A stretch of 64,000 bases of DNA from Fasciolopsis buskii (GCA_008360955.1 LUCM01001619.1:304609-368608), one strand, 5' to 3'. Shown: positions 1-12,891, numbered from the stretch's first letter. The notes: generated from the sequence alone by a model not told the origin. Made by a program: numbers and translations.

Positions 1-1200
1 GCACCCGACCGATGAGGGTCTTGTCGGACTCGTTATCCAGAAGTGCGTGGCCCGTTATCCCTCGATCCGCGGACCTCAACTCAAACAAAATGACACCCAT
101 CGAGATGAAGTCTTTCTTCAACTTAGCGGCTGTGCAATTTCTCTAGTCGTTCATCTCAACTCGTTCGCGGGGTCTAAGGGCTGCCGTATGCAGTAGCTGA
201 TGATGCTGGCCGCCACGGCCCACTACATTGGGCCTAATTCGGTTACCGCAGCCTCCTGCATGATGGCTGCACCATAGAAGAACGACTCACGTTGTTTCTG
301 GGATAAGGCTGACAGATGATACCTTTTCGAGTTCGCAACATACCCGAAGTTCTTCTTAGTACTTTGTACCAACGGCCCAAAACGGCTCCGAGCTGTTCTG
401 CCCATTGTTGACACGAACACTATCACTTCTGGAACCCTCTATTCCCTTCCTTTCTGGGTTAGTCTTTCCACGTTCTCCGCCCACTTCGATTGCAAGTAAT
501 ATGATAGTTGCTCAAGCGTTTCAAGCCAATTAAGGTCGGTGGTGCAATCTATTTGCTCTAGGGTGATGTTACAGCTTCCTATGAGCACTACTAAATCACA
601 GAGTGCAGCTGAATCCAATCTTCTGGATTTGATGACCCCAAACAGTCCATTTGCCAGTGACCGGGCAAACTTGTGCGGGCGACCGGGTCTTTCAATATCC
701 CAAACTCCACTTTATACCCAGCCTCGAGCGGGAACACATAACATGCTTCTGTTTCCTCCCGCGACATTCCCTTACAATATGCAGCTCGTAAAGAAGGCGC
801 CGACTACCATCAGACGTTCTCTCTGTCGCATAACATTGGAACTGTCTTATGAACTTTCAATATGCGACTGGACGCTAATTGAATGACTGGAGCTGAACTC
901 TAGGCATGTTGACACCTAAAGAGAAGCTAGGAGTATTAGATACTGCCAATGCCTTGTTAACGCCAATTAAATCCGCCTCCATCATCGTGGGTAGGGTGGC
1001 GCATTCTGTTTATCTAAAATTCCAATTAGGTGGCTCGTTAACGAATTGTAAAACTTTTATTACACTAGGCGGCCTTCACTGGGGGAATAAATAATCTGTC
1101 TCATAGTTCACCGGCACAGTTAGCTGCCTCAAGCTCCTGACTAACAGCAACAACTCATGAATTTGTTTCCTGCACCGCCTTCACTGTATGAGCTAGCCTG
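1..1200. other. No recognisable gene; possibly decayed BEL/Pao sequence
   Basis: Only short frames occur here (up to 115 codons on the plus strand at 539-886, 67 codons on the minus strand at 223-426) and none matches a family I recognise. Because a BEL/Pao protease-like fragment lies just upstream in minus-strand sense (1224-1547), this stretch is where the reverse transcriptase of the same element would be expected. I cannot point to a convincing RT motif, so the assignment is inference only. Confidence 0.2.
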
Positions 1201-1223
1201 TCTTTGAGGTGACGTTCTGTCAA

Positions 1224-1547
1224 TTAGATCATAGAAATGCTAGCTCTAGACATAACGCCATGACGGCTAGGACCATGAACCCTACGGCCATGAACAGAAA
1301 GATTATCTGCAGGAATTTGCCGAATGTCCAAATCGTCCCACGATATACTTTGACTATTTCCATCCCAGTCGAAACGGGGTGTCTTCACGCTCTTTGTAAT
1401 CGGCAACGTCAAAGCAATGTGGCGACCGAAAGATCGAGCCTTAATCTGGATAAAGTTGTTTGACGATTTGCTGTGTGATCCGCACAAACATAGACTTCCC
1501 ACCATCAAGACAGCACTTTGATTCCTCAAAGCAACGCACAGCCCCAT
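1224..1547 (-). mobile_element. BEL/Pao retrotransposon fragment, protease C-terminal region
   Basis: A 107-codon open frame on the minus strand contains a block resembling the sequence that follows the aspartic protease in BEL/Pao polyproteins: I-A-L-T-L-P-I-T, then P-R-F-D-W-D-G, then W-D-D-L-D-I-R-Q-I-P-A-D. In intact elements this is followed by L-I-G-T-D; here the frame goes elsewhere after N-L-S-V, so the copy is broken. A G-S in A-V-L-M-V-G-S may be the remains of the protease active site, with the catalytic Asp lost. Known of the family: the order is gag, protease, RT, RNase H, integrase, so the rest of this element should lie at lower coordinates. Assignment is by remembered motif resemblance. 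Confidence 0.5.
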
Positions 1548-2229
1548 TTAACGCAAAGCTCAATAAAGAACAAGATTACCTCTCAAATTCTACGGTTGTA
1601 CTTATGAGTTATAAATCATGTACGCAGAAATCATACCTATGACAATGAGCCCCCGTCACTATCCAGCAAAAAGATGGTCAAACCTAGGGCAACAATCTGC
1701 ATAGAAGTGAACGCTCGATGAGATAGAATAAACAGAAAATACCTGTCCCGTGGTTCAGACAAATACAAAAGATTGGGCACGCTATACCAGATCCAACAGC
1801 ATTAGCTTAGGCGTGAAGGCCGAAAATCAGTTCAAACGAACCGCAACAAAACAAGCCGCCTCAGGTCACACGACCCGTGATTGCTCCAACTATCCTTACA
1901 TTAATCTCAAATAAAGATCATGGAGACGAGACAACGGAGGGTAAATATTTTTAGCCGAAAATAAACTGTGACCAAAACGAGTGTCATTACCAGCAAGTTG
2001 GGCGGGAGTGGGAATATATATAGAGAGTAGCGAGGGGATGATGTAGAATGAAGTTTTTACTTATAGGTATTGCACTAGCCGCCAAAGTTCATTCGCGTAT
2101 CAGGTGGTCAACAGCAGCAATCGTCTCCGGCTCCTTCTTTCTACTTGCTTCCTCGAGACATATCCGTTCATCTCTGCTACCCTTCGTCCTTTGGGATCTA
2201 CGAGAACTTGCGTCACTGCGCCGGCACAT

Positions 2230-3480
2230 TCTTTAGCCCAGAACTCCTGTTACTATCCAGTGCCATCCAGTAAGTACACATTACATGCCTATACGCAGAG
2301 TGCCTTTTGCCGTTCGGGCGTTAACCTTTCGAACTAGGCCATCGGCATCGACATGACAGTCTTCTCTCATCCCAAGGGGTCACTGACCTTGGTTCGTTAT
2401 TTACGAGTTTACCACCTCACACATTTTAAAATTATTCCCCTTGGTCGTTCCTCTTGACTTGACTGAAACGGCGGCAGGTATCATTTTAACCACCGCCACC
2501 CGGTGTTCTCCAGGTGGTTCGCCTGCTTCCAACGGCGTGATTAGTTACCTTCGATGTCGCCACCCCCGGTCGGTCATTGTTGTCTCTAAGCCGGAGCAAG
2601 CAATCTGGTCTCAGTGGCGAATGGTCCTTTGCTTCGGCCATTAGCACTAGCGGTCTGCCGTTCGAGATACGTTTGACCTCTGCAGGACACAAGCCTGAGA
2701 CTTAACCGGTGATCAGCTGCTCCCTCGTTATTACTACCAGCAGCTTCTGATCGGACTAAGCGCTCCTAGATACCATTTCAGCGATTAGAAGAGGGGTAAT
2801 TGAAATGAAACTGGGTTTTCCTTGCTCGCAAGCAATCTCCAATTTTCTTTTGTTCGAGGAAGATTATGCTGTCTTTCGGCTCTGAGACATACCAGGGGGA
2901 GTTTCTGCCTTTGTTGCCGTATGTTTCTCTAGGCGTCCCTCGCCTAACCACAAGATTCATTGGGATCTTGATAAGGGGTTCAATGTCCAGCCTAAATGCG
3001 AACTCCAGTGGACCGGGATGGTGCATAGGTAGTGAAAAAAACAGTCTTAAATTTTTTCCACTGCTTCCGGCCGTTACGAAACAAGATGAGGCCAAATTAT
3101 TCCACACCCAAGAAGGAGAAACTCCACTAACCTTGATCTGTCTGACACAAGGAACCATCAGCTGCTGCTCGACGGAAAACTCATCCTACGTCAAGTTGCA
3201 TATCGTTCTGTGGCCCTTCTTAAGGTATTATTTTTTCGCGGTCGAGTAATGCTGTCCCAGCTGTTTAGACGGATGAGGTGCCAAATTGACTCTGTTTACT
3301 GTGGTAATAAGCAATTAACGGGTCTGTTATTGGGTGAGGAATGGGCATGATCACTGAATGCTTACAATTGGCTGGGTAACTCATTCGCGCTAATTGACCA
3401 CAGACGCATCGGAAAATAACAATAACATGACATTGCACATAGGCCAGAGATCGCTGTTTCATGTAAATTGACGGCCTGCT
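2230..3480 (-). mobile_element. BEL/Pao retrotransposon fragment, integrase and C-terminal domain
   Basis: Read on the minus strand, four pieces follow BEL/Pao integrase order. 3462-3265 has the zinc-binding region (K-H-S-V-I-M-P, then D-P-L-I-A-Y-Y-H-S-K). 3158-2778 has the core, with R-R-G-T-P-R-E-T-Y and later K-I-G-D-C-L-R-A-R. 2692-2486 has E-V-K-R-I-S-N-G-R-P-L followed by P-L-R-P-D. Near 2340-2260 there is N-A-R-T-A-K-G-T-L-R, like the C-terminal tail. Frames change between pieces, and the core D-N-G-T-N catalytic block is altered to Y-G-N-K-G-R-N, so it cannot be active. The 127-codon plus-strand frame at 2866-3249 is a shadow of it. No LTRs were recognised. Confidence 0.7.
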
Positions 3481-5820
3481 CCGTTTACTTCACTCCTGCC
3501 GTCCTCAGCCAGTTACACATCATTGTTTTAAAAGAGAAGTAAGATCCCTTGTCACAAGGAATTCACATACTTCAGTGCTCGCTTTTTCCCTTTTATTGCG
3601 TTCAATCTCATGACATTCATCCTACTCCTTTTACCCTTGAAACTCCCAACCTTTCGACCGTAGCATAGCAGCGAATCGTCATTTTTACAAGGTGCTTTCC
3701 ACCCAGTGTTCTATCTAAGAGACTCTATGCGTGTCATAATGCGAGATCAGCCTTTGTAGTGGCTTCGTTCATACCCCGGAACGTGATTCGCAACACCAGT
3801 TGTGCTCCTCCTTGTGTGTTTGTCTCTACGTTACGTTTTTTATCTTTTATAGTGAAACTCCTGTTACAACAGTAGTAAGTCCATGGATGCAAACGAGGGG
3901 AAACAGACCACCACTGTAAAAAGGTAGCCAGTGCGCGGAAATTATGATCTGGTGAAGCTATGGAAACTTCCTATATGGGCCCAAACACTACCCTGTTACG
4001 AGACAAAATACAATATTCAAGCCAGCCTGTAAAGGAAATGGATCACCTGCCGAATTGGGCCTGTCTTCCATCAGCCTAAACCCTAAATCGCCACAGGAGA
4101 AGGCCCACCGCTCATTTCCGCTAGACGTGCTGCTGGTTCTTGTGCTGCAGATTTAATGGGGCATTGGCGCTTTGTGTCCAGGGTCCTGCCTATCTGTTTT
4201 TTGCCCCTGTCTCCCTTGTGTACGCCGGGTAAGTATGCTCACGTCCTCTACAACAGCCGTCAAAAATCATCTTCAAAATCTTTTCCCATTTCACGAGGGA
4301 ACACGTTATCATGCCTCTTATATGAAGAATGCCAGTATTCTATCAACCCTGCTTATTCCGTCGGCTGGCGGAACATCTGATTTAGTCCCCAAAATTTATT
4401 TTACCCGCAGACTCTACCAGCCACAGCCCACTTCCAACCTTCCCCACATTGCTTGAAGTCTTTAACGAAGAATCGCTCTTTCCGCTTTCACTTCTCTTAA
4501 TACTATCCGAACATAAGACCCCTAGTTGACTATTATCCCCAATTTTGCTCGTTTCCTTCAGATTACTCTTACCCCCACTTGCTGTCGTATTCACCAGTGC
4601 TTAACAAAGAATCCTACCTCCTTCCGCAATCCCATGCACCGGGTTACCTTTGGCCTAAGCTCCAAACGACACACTATTCGCATCTAGCCTCTGCTTTCCA
4701 CAGCAATCCATCTGGGGAGCAAGAGAACCTGATATACTAGCTATCTATGACTCATTTGTAAATGAAATAGTCTGAACCATTTAAAGGTTGAATCTCCCCT
4801 TGGCACACCGCCATGCCCAAAGCTGTCTATATGGCTGACGTGTCAGTATCATGGATATATCTTCGTCGTTCTCCTATTCACTCCCACACTTTTCGTCCCA
4901 TTAATAAATTTATATTTCTTTTGGCACTCGTAGGAACCCCTCAGCTGAAACACTTTCCAGACCGCTGTTTCCTCCATTATTTCAGACTGTCTAGGCCTAT
5001 CGCGAGCACCAATCCAGGTAAATCAAAAAGATCTGCTTTTCAGGCAGTGCTGAAACAGAACGATTGCGTTAACCCGCATGATTATCCAATGACAAATAAC
5101 GGTCCCTACTAAAATTCTGCACGGAGCTGGAGGCTATCTAACTTGATCCTCAACGTAAACGTGCCGCAAGCAGAAAAATCGTCCTGGCTACACAGATCGA
5201 CCTAACTGCGGCTAGCACGTCCATGATAGTAACAGCGAACATTTGGGAAAACACCCAAATACAAACCCTGCGGTTCAGGTACCATTATGATTCCGGATAC
5301 CTTGGAGTGAGGGCCAACAACCTGATCGCTCAATGAAAGGAGCTGAAATGATCCAACCTCATTTCACAGTGCTATTTGATGTTATATGTAACGTATTGTA
5401 TAGTAATTTTTATTTGCCTCTTCGTTTTGGGTGGCACGTTCTCTTGCCTCGCATTCAACCAATAACTTACCGTCATCCACGTCATCGTTCTACTCTACTC
5501 CGCAGTTCCAAACGGATTATGCCAAATTCCCTGGTTACAGAGACCACTGTACAATCAAGAACTATCTCCATTTTGATGTTTCTCATCCATTTTCCTATTT
5601 TGTCTCTTTATTCCGTCGTTTAGCTACGTTTGAAAATTCTCATCCATCATTCATAAATAATTGGATTTCTTTGTCTCAGATTACCTTCCGCGGAAATCAT
5701 ATAAATTTGCTTAATTTTGAAACTTTCGGCCTCCTCTCGATATCGCCCGCTGTCCTACAACCGAATGTTGTGGCTGCGATACGCTGCAATGGTATGTCCA
5801 ATAATTGAGCAATGAGCAAA
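3481..5820 (+). other. Unrecognised sequence; possible ancient LINE remnant at 5330-5820
   Basis: Open frames of 60-125 codons occur on the plus strand (4156-4456, 4813-5112, 5333-5808). The last contains N-L-L-N-F-E-T-F-G-L-L-S-I-S-P-A and A-A-I-R-C-N-G-M, which loosely resembles the region after the Y-A-D-D box of CR1-type LINE reverse transcriptases (N-L-V-x-F-N-x-x-K-T). The resemblance is weak and no catalytic motif is seen. I found no splice-consistent host exon here. Confidence 0.2.
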
Positions 5821-8800
5821 CCATTACTTATGTTAACCTATCAACAGCCGTGTGTATTCTCAACTGATCTGCCCGTCTGCCCACCTTTGAGCTACGCTCC
5901 TCGATGAATTGTGTTAAACCGTTGAAAAGCCTGATCATGCAAACAAGCATGTCTCTCTGAGTTTCACAGAAACAAACCATATCACAAACTTCATCATTTT
6001 ATCTAAGCTCAACAGTTACTCCGCTGGCACCAGATTTCTCAGGCCACGGTTTAGGTGTCGGTTTTCATAGGCCGCCGCTGACAACAAAATGGTGGACTTT
6101 AAGCAGAAGAGCAACGGAAAACGGGCAGTCAAGGGGTGCATGCAATATCGGCGGCTGCTGGCCTCGATGGGAAATTGGCTTTTGTTCTCGTTTCCGTAAT
6201 GCAGAATAACTGCTGGTTGGCAGCCGATCAGCCTCACTGAACTCAACTATAATGTCCTCTTTTGGGCATAATGCATCTAACGGACATAGAAGGGATGCGA
6301 GTGCTCAAACACTTCGTGAAATATGTAGTGGCACACCTTGAAGTTGCACACCCGATGAGCACCGATCTTTTCCGCAGGTGCTGCAGCGTTTCATGAACAG
6401 CCGATGCTTTTCGTCTAATATTTATTTTGATACTGACTGGAACTGAGTTGGATCTAATAGAGAACTAATACTTTGGAATCAATGTGTGAATGAAAGGACG
6501 CCAAGAGATAATACTACGACGCTCGGGATTCAGTGGCAATCTAACCACCGCATGCAGTTCAACGTGGTGGAATACCTGTGTGAGGATATCGCCGTCATTG
6601 ATTAATCAATCAACACATGACGATGAAACCTCAAGTGCAATATTAACTGAAGTGGAATGAATATTGAACGAGCGTTCTTTAGTACCGGTACTCTTCATTG
6701 GAGTCACAATTTTGGCTCTGATCCCTAGTGACCATTTAGCTCAAAGGTCCAGTGGGGTTTCATGGAACCCGTTATTATTCGCAGACTATTCCCTTGAGCA
6801 GGGAAGCAAATTGACTACTTAACCAAGGTCTTTTGGAGAAGTGGTTGCGTGATTACCTACCAACTCTGCAAAGCTGGTAGGAAATGCTACGTATGGCTGA
6901 TCTCGGACGGACCTACCCATGCTGGTTCGTGGCCTGTCGCTGTTGTGGGACAAGTGGTACCGAGTTCCTCAGTTATGTAAAATCAGTTCATGCTCGAACT
7001 AAAAAGGGAGGAGCTGAATTGCTTTGTGCATAAGACTGTTGGGTGGCAAGAGAGGAAATGTTGAGACGATATTTTCCGAAGTCGGGGTAAATTGATGACT
7101 CCGCATGCATGTGTACACACGTTGCTTCCATCTACCGTACGGTGTCAACTTGACAGTGAATACCGTACACATTATGAGATCTCTAACTGAATACCTCTCC
7201 TCCACCACGTATGACTTTGACCGAGGAAGCAAAAGATCCGTCACCAAGCGCTTGCGCCCCAGGATATCCTTTAGTGCCTATCTTCAATGACCGCGATAAC
7301 TTACAATTCCTCAGTAAGTCACGCGCCCGTCGCAGTACACTGCAACTAGAATGAGCACTCTGCTAATCAGTATCCCTACTACCATGTGTTTGTCGCTTGT
7401 CAGCGATAAGACGTTTTGTTTTACATATACGGTCACGCATCCACACCTGCGGACACCGCCTTGTTCCTGTGACGGATATTTCCACGACTCCCCCGCCAAC
7501 GTTCTTGAAAAGATGCAGATGGTGGCCCTAAGAACCATCGAAGCCATGTTCGACAAATTTCCCCCGTTGAATAGATAGACAAGATTCCAGGCAACAGCCA
7601 GAAGAATATACAGAAGTGCCGAAGTAGATCCCATCTGATGATGCACCCATCTGCAAACCACGGCAGAGCAGCGACAAGCGGTCGAAGTGATACGAAAGCG
7701 AATACTCCTAAAAAATGTAACACGATCAGAAACATGTAGATATCCTGTGGGATAAAACAAAAGCAACCAAAACTGTCTCCTTATTAATATCAAGCGTCAA
7801 AGCAGATCTTAGGGTAAATGGTAGCCGCTGGTAATGTAATTCCTCCGAAAGAGCAGTGCCAACGCAACAGCATGCTACCGATTTGCTCATGAGCCAAGCG
7901 CAGATAGCAACCTAATTCGGTGGTCGAACCTCAATTAAACAAGCGATCTGGAAAAAAACATTTTCCTCCGCAGTGGTCCATCATGCTACCGAGGATAGAA
8001 CGCCAAGCAACTGTGCGATGCTGCGGCGGGCCCGTTCTAGCTTAATATGTGTCATCTTTCTATGCAATGGAATGGTTTAAAGCTCAAACATGCTCACAGA
8101 TGTCGTGTGCACTAAAAAAGCAAAAGCATTTGAACATCATTTGACGAAATGAGGCAATAATTTTCTCATTAGCAGGGTGTTAGGAATTTCCGGACTGCAA
8201 AAAAGGTGGAGTGATATGTTTCGTGATCAGAATATTTTGAAAAATGGAACAAATACCACGGATGTTCTCTTACCTCAAGAGCGAAACAGGTCTCTATTTC
8301 GACGAAGTAACTGTAGATCTTGAATTGATCTTTGTGGTCACTATTGCCTTTTATTCAATTCAGTTTTCACACGGCAAGTTTTGGGCTTATCAGTTAAGTG
8401 TTCAAATCTCCGTTTATAGTGAGCAATCCGGCAGGCCACCCATCAATTCCAGAATCTGAACCGAAATTGTCCGAGAGAGCCCAGGTATGGCTTAATAAAG
8501 GGTGTCGGAGAATGTTGCACAAGCATTCAAATTGAATTGAAAAATTTGCGCCACTTCAGCGAAATCCCATAGCTGTCGGACATGGCGGCGCGTTCAAAAT
8601 TTTGGCTTCTGACGGGGTCAATCAGTCCATGAACCAATGCGTGAAAAGTTTTGCTGTGGTTTATGTTATATTTATGCCCATTTCTCGCCTTCTGTTCAAA
8701 TCTGAATGCATTTGTGTATATAATTCACGTGCATGTACAGGAACGGTCAGGTTTTCTGATTCATTTCATTTTTTGGGGAAATTTGTTTTTCCTCTAAGCA

Positions 8801-9232
8801 TTATTATTTATTCCCCGTTCTCGTTGATGGGCCTGTTCGTTTCCTCGTTGACTATACGTAAACTAATTGTAGGTATTGTTCGGATATTCGTCTGTGAAAT
8901 GTCAGCCAATAACCAGTCTCCATTTCACTGATTCCGTTCTCTCCTACCTTTCGGAACCGATGCTATGCATTAAGGGCTGACAAAACCGCCTCGTCGGGCG
9001 CCATCTTGATATCTAGTTTTGTAAGCGTGCTAGGTTGAGTCATACAGGCATTCATTTTCGGCCTTTAATGATCTATTTATTTCTTGTTTTTCACAATAGG
9101 TAAAATACGCATTATTGCGGCAATTGGTTTGAATGAGGACGTTCGTGCCCGATTTATGTAAGCCTTCTTGTTTGTGATAACAGCATCCATTAAGACTTTC
9201 AGCGGAATCGGAGGTCATATTCGGTCTGTTTA
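5821..9232. other. No supported feature
   Basis: About 3.4 kb without a recognisable gene or transposon. The longest frame is 160 codons on the minus strand (7311-7793). It is hydrophobic in patches, overlaps open frames on both strands, and shows no domain I can name. A 109-codon plus frame at 8602-8931 is likewise unrecognised. Confidence 0.3.
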
Positions 9233-9312
9233 TTATTATTATTATTATCATCGTTATTATTATTATTAACATTATTATTATTGTTATTATTCGTATTAGT
9301 GTTATTATTACG
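9232..9312. repeat. Imperfect ATT trinucleotide repeat
   Basis: About 80 bases of tandem TTA/ATT units with occasional substitutions (ATC, GTT, AAC). Arrays like this often mark LINE 3' tails. Here it starts about 280 bases before a plus-strand LINE 3' end and shows no obvious link to it. Confidence 0.9.
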
Positions 9313-9589
9313 CAGTAATTTTAAAGAGCACGATCGTTCGATAACCGAGCGTTTCCATCACCCCATGTGCGAAAGCGGAGCATACGGTCTGTTACCAATG
9401 AAATCTAGTTACTTTCAGGGAGATGAAAATGCTCTCCAGTGCGTAAATCATGAAAGCAAGACGCTTCGCTGAGAGGACGTTTTCTTAGAGCAAAATGCAT
9501 CCTTTATGCTTATCGTGTCGTTTGGGATGACAATAAATATGAAGACCTCTTTAGATTATAGTGCACTAACTCCTCGTAATTTTGGTAAT

Positions 9590-9965
9590 TAACGGCATTC
9601 CGTCGTCGGGCTAGCATCGACGAGGTGTGTTGTCGTATGTTGGGTGCAGAGAATCGTGCTCTGACTGAGATAAGTGCTCTCTGTCACCTTCGGTGGCGTG
9701 GATACGTATAGCATATGCCTGCCCATCATCCACCTCTTCTCACTTTTTTTTCAAGTGCTAGGGAAGGCTGGAAGAATCAAAGCAGCGATCAGGTTATGAC
9801 TTGGCGTAAAGGTAAGAAGTTAGCTTCGACTTTGCCCTCAGTTAGTGCCTCCCGCCTTCCTGTTTGGGATTCAAGTGATGAGAGTTGTTGTTGGTTTAAT
9901 ATGCGGAGAGATATAGCTTAAAGCCAAAGTCAGTGGCTCGGAAGCTATATGGCTTGCCTGCAGAA
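9590..9965 (+). mobile_element. RTE-like non-LTR retrotransposon, 3' terminal fragment
   Basis: The plus strand encodes, with small frame breaks, the extreme C-terminal region of a trematode-type LINE polyprotein: I-D-E-V-C-C-R-M-L-G-A-E-N-R, then L-R-W-R-G-Y-V, then M-P-A-H, then E-G-W-K-N-Q, M-T-W-R-K-G-K-K, S-R-L-P-V-W-D, and finally an R-D-I-A block ending at Q-S-Q-W. Related ends occur on the minus strand near 20,050 and 38,400. Only the last roughly 110 codons are present, so this is a 5'-truncated copy. Family placement (RTE-like) is by motif memory. Confidence 0.7.
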
Positions 9966-10138
9966 ACCATCCCTTTTGAAAATAGTCCGAAGCAACCAAA
10001 AAAACCCAAAATGCGTAAGATGACAACGCAAAATAACAGCTGGTTTGTTATAGTTTATTCCTCCCCCTCTATTCGTCCGCGCTCTGCAATTCCATTTAAA
10101 TGTTGCATTGACACCATGCTTGTTTTCTAGTAGGTGCA

Positions 10139-10174
10139 TAGTATATATATATACATATACATATATATATATAC

Positions 10175-10240
<66 letters not shown>

Positions 10241-10343
10241 GTATATATATATATNNNNNNNNNNNNNNNNNNNNNNNNNNNNNNNNNNNNNNNNNNNNNN
10301 NNNNNNNNNNNNNNNNNNNNNNNNNNNNNNNNNNNNNNNNNNN

Positions 10344-10382
<39 letters not shown>
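10139..10382. repeat. TA dinucleotide microsatellite with assembly gap (89 Ns at 10255-10343)
   Basis: Long alternating TA runs with scattered C/G interruptions flank a run of 89 Ns. The true array length is unknown. Any translated frame here is meaningless Tyr-Ile alternation. Confidence 0.97.
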
Positions 10383-10386
<4 letters not shown>

Positions 10387-12154
10387 GTCCTTGTATGCTT
10401 CTGTGCCACTCCAATTGTGATGACCGGTAGTGGTGATGGGGATTCCACTTTCATGCTCAAAAATGTAGTAAAATATGAGTAGCCAAGGTCACTGTTGTAT
10501 TGTGCGATAACCACATGTCTGGCAATATTACGAGGTCTCTTGTAGCATAATCGTCACGATATTTCTTAGCGTACATGGACAAAAAAACTCCCATGTTATC
10601 GTCTGCGTAGGTGGATCTGTATACACTGGCGTTCACAAATATGCAAGATGGAGGTATCGGTATTTATATGAACCATTTTATTATAGGCACAATATTTCAC
10701 AGGTAAACTCACTCCGAGTTCCCGTTGCACCGCATCAACCATTGATCCTGTGTCTCACTTTTTCAGGGGCTCATTCTAGAGATTTCGTCCTCTACGAGAC
10801 CAGTTGCTTCAATAGAAGGCCGCATATCAAATCTTTCTATGGCTCACACCTTGAATGCTTCCTTCACGTAACCTTGTTCGCAGCCTCAGTAGAAACTAAG
10901 AACCAACACCATTGAGTAGAGTTTACCGCCGTATGACGCACACCATAAGCCTCAAAATCCTTCAGTCTCTTTGGTCCTGTTAATGTTGACATGTTGATTT
11001 AGCTCACGTTTTTGCAAACTAAGTGCTCTTATTTTGCCCATTGTTTCGATTAACTGTATGCGCAGCACAACGATGGTCAAGTGGACTAAATTTCTGCAAC
11101 GTGCAAAATCAAAGATGCCAACCAAAGATCCGCTAATCATGTTGGTGGTGGGGATCAACTCACTGTCCTTCAGTGCATTACCACACGACAGATGTAATTT
11201 TATGCTGTTCCTAGTCCCTGGATTTCTGCTCCTGTTCCATTTAGGCCATTGACACTTAGGTATTGTGGCATACCTTCTCCACTGCGCCCATGCATGGAGC
11301 ATATGATGAAAATATTTTTGGGTACCAACGACTCCCGATCATTTCTTGACTATTCGGCGGAAACGTGTGATGACGCAATGGGCCATGGGTGATTTCGTAC
11401 GAGACAAAGATCTTATGGGACTTGATGCGAATGATTAGGATAAATTAATTCATACCAGAATTATTCATGTGGCAGACAGAATTGGGATGTCTATAAAGAG
11501 TAGCGTAACCATCAATAACAGTTCCAATTGATTTCAGTTTCCTCTTGGATTACAGTGGTTATCTTGGAAAGCGCTGCACTTCACCGGCGTGAAGGGTGCA
11601 CACGCCAACACTGTATTGCCTAACACCGTACAGCAGGACGAGAGTGCATGATGAAATTCTACAGCCGGGACTACTCGCAGGTCGAAATCATTAGCATACG
11701 CTCCTCGTCTAGGAGAACAATTGAAAGATGGTTCAAGATGGTGAAAGAGTATGAAGACCTCAACCGGTTCACTACTGAGCAAGTCGAATTGGGTTACCGC
11801 GTTGGAGTCCTCAGGATCCTCCGAAGCGATAGTTGCAGACCTCAGAGGACATGGCTAAATGTCAGAGTCGGTAGCGTTATTTAACTCGAAATGCTTCTAC
11901 TTCTCCACAACTCTGACTCACCTTAAGGCGACTATTCTTGTTATTCGCTGCTACTACGTAGCAGCCGAAACTAGAGCATGTTAGTGGAATGGGAATGGTC
12001 GTAATAACTGAACTGAATGGTGACCGTGCAACGACGCCTGTTGATCACGCCGACTTCGCAAACGGCCTTAAGTGCTGAGTTTAAAAATCGCAGCGTGATT
12101 GTCTGCGCTGTAGTGTAACCGAGCTGTCGATTTTAAGTTTTTTCACTAAACTAG
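10383..12154. other. No supported feature; 5' exons of the piggyBac-derived gene may lie here
   Basis: Frames of 72-116 codons occur on both strands (10952-11302 minus, 11534-11782 minus, 11648-11884 plus) but none has a motif I recognise. The downstream piggyBac-derived gene still needs upstream exons for its N-terminus and first catalytic Asp. I could not identify an exon with the expected D-E-x-M block. Confidence 0.25.
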
Positions 12155-12304
12155 TACTTGAGATGGAATGCAAATCCCGTAAACTAAGTAACATAATGGG
12201 CCATACTGGGATCTACAGTTCAGGCGACGATAATCTAATTGTCGTCCAAGCACTTATTGAATATTTTCACCTTTTCTGTGATTCGAAAATCTATCTGCTT
12301 CATG
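12155..12304 (+). CDS. Tentative exon of piggyBac-derived gene, middle of catalytic core
   Basis: A 150-base open stretch bounded by an acceptor (TTTTTTCACTAAACTAG) and a strong donor (GTAAGT at 12305). It reads T-G-I-Y-S-S-G-D-D-N-L, then V-V-Q-A-L-I-E, then S-K-I-Y-L-L-H. piggyBac cores have T-G-Y, S-G-x-N-L-G, V-V-x-x-L and then I-Y-x-D-N in this order, so the spacing fits. If the alignment is right, the second catalytic Asp has been replaced (Y-L-L-H instead of Y-x-D-N). It ends in phase 1. No similarity search backs this; it could be chance. Confidence 0.35.
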
Positions 12305-12492
12305 GTAAGTTTCCGGTTCTTGCGGAATCGCCCATATCGATTGGCCGGAGTAGTCCCGCGAGCCAAACTGGCCAATAGGTAAGTTAAAAATTTAACTAGG
12401 GACGCCCCCCCAACTTGTGCGACTGGCGTTTGTCGGTTGCAATGACGAGAGTGGAATCAGTCGCTGGTGATCTACATACAAATACCGAACAG

Positions 12493-12750
12493 TTGTTCTC
12501 CGAGGTGTGTCGGAGGCTGTTGTTACCGCTCTCAAGGAACGTACGTTCACATGGGAGATGGCCGAGACTGCTAAGACTATCACAATATTGGATGCTGAAG
12601 AGGATTAGAAAAAGTGTTCTGGCGACCGATATCTTGGATTCTCAAAAACCCAAGATGGAAGTCCTCAGTTGTGCAGCTGCGAAAATTGAACTAACAATTA
12701 TGACCGAGTACAAGGAGAGCATTCAGCACGCTAGGGCTGTTCTTATGTGA
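12493..12750 (+). CDS. Tentative exon region of piggyBac-derived gene
   Basis: Part of an open frame running 12415-12750. It contains S-R-N-V-R-S-H-G-R-W-P-R-L-L, which could correspond to the G-T-x-R-x-N-R-x-x-x-P segment of piggyBac transposases between the second catalytic region and the W-x-D-x-K strand. The exon boundaries are not resolved, and phases do not match the neighbouring tentative exons with the splice sites I tried. Confidence 0.2.
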   Translation: MFSEVCRRLLLPLSRNVRSHGRWPRLLRLSQYWMLKRIRKSVLATDILDSQKPKMEVLSCAAAKIELTIMTEYKESIQHARAVLM

Positions 12751-12891
12751 CCTAAATGCACGGGAGGAGAGCTCAATCTGAATCCTAATCCGAGTAAAGC
12801 AGACTGACAATGTTCGCCACTGCAACGTCAGTTGTTTCCCCGCGTATTAGGCCGTGATATGTCTCCCCATTCCCATGTGGTTTTTTACTAG

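Noticed and set aside
2866..3249. 127-codon plus-strand frame
   Set aside because: It overlaps a BEL/Pao integrase fragment on the other strand and has no matching motif of its own.
7311..7793. 160-codon minus-strand frame, one of the longest in the first 10 kb
   Set aside because: No recognisable domain, open frames overlap on both strands, and no splice context. Length alone is weak evidence at this base composition.
9945..10514. Long frames spanning the TA repeat and N gap
   Set aside because: They are translations of a microsatellite through Ns and have no biological meaning.
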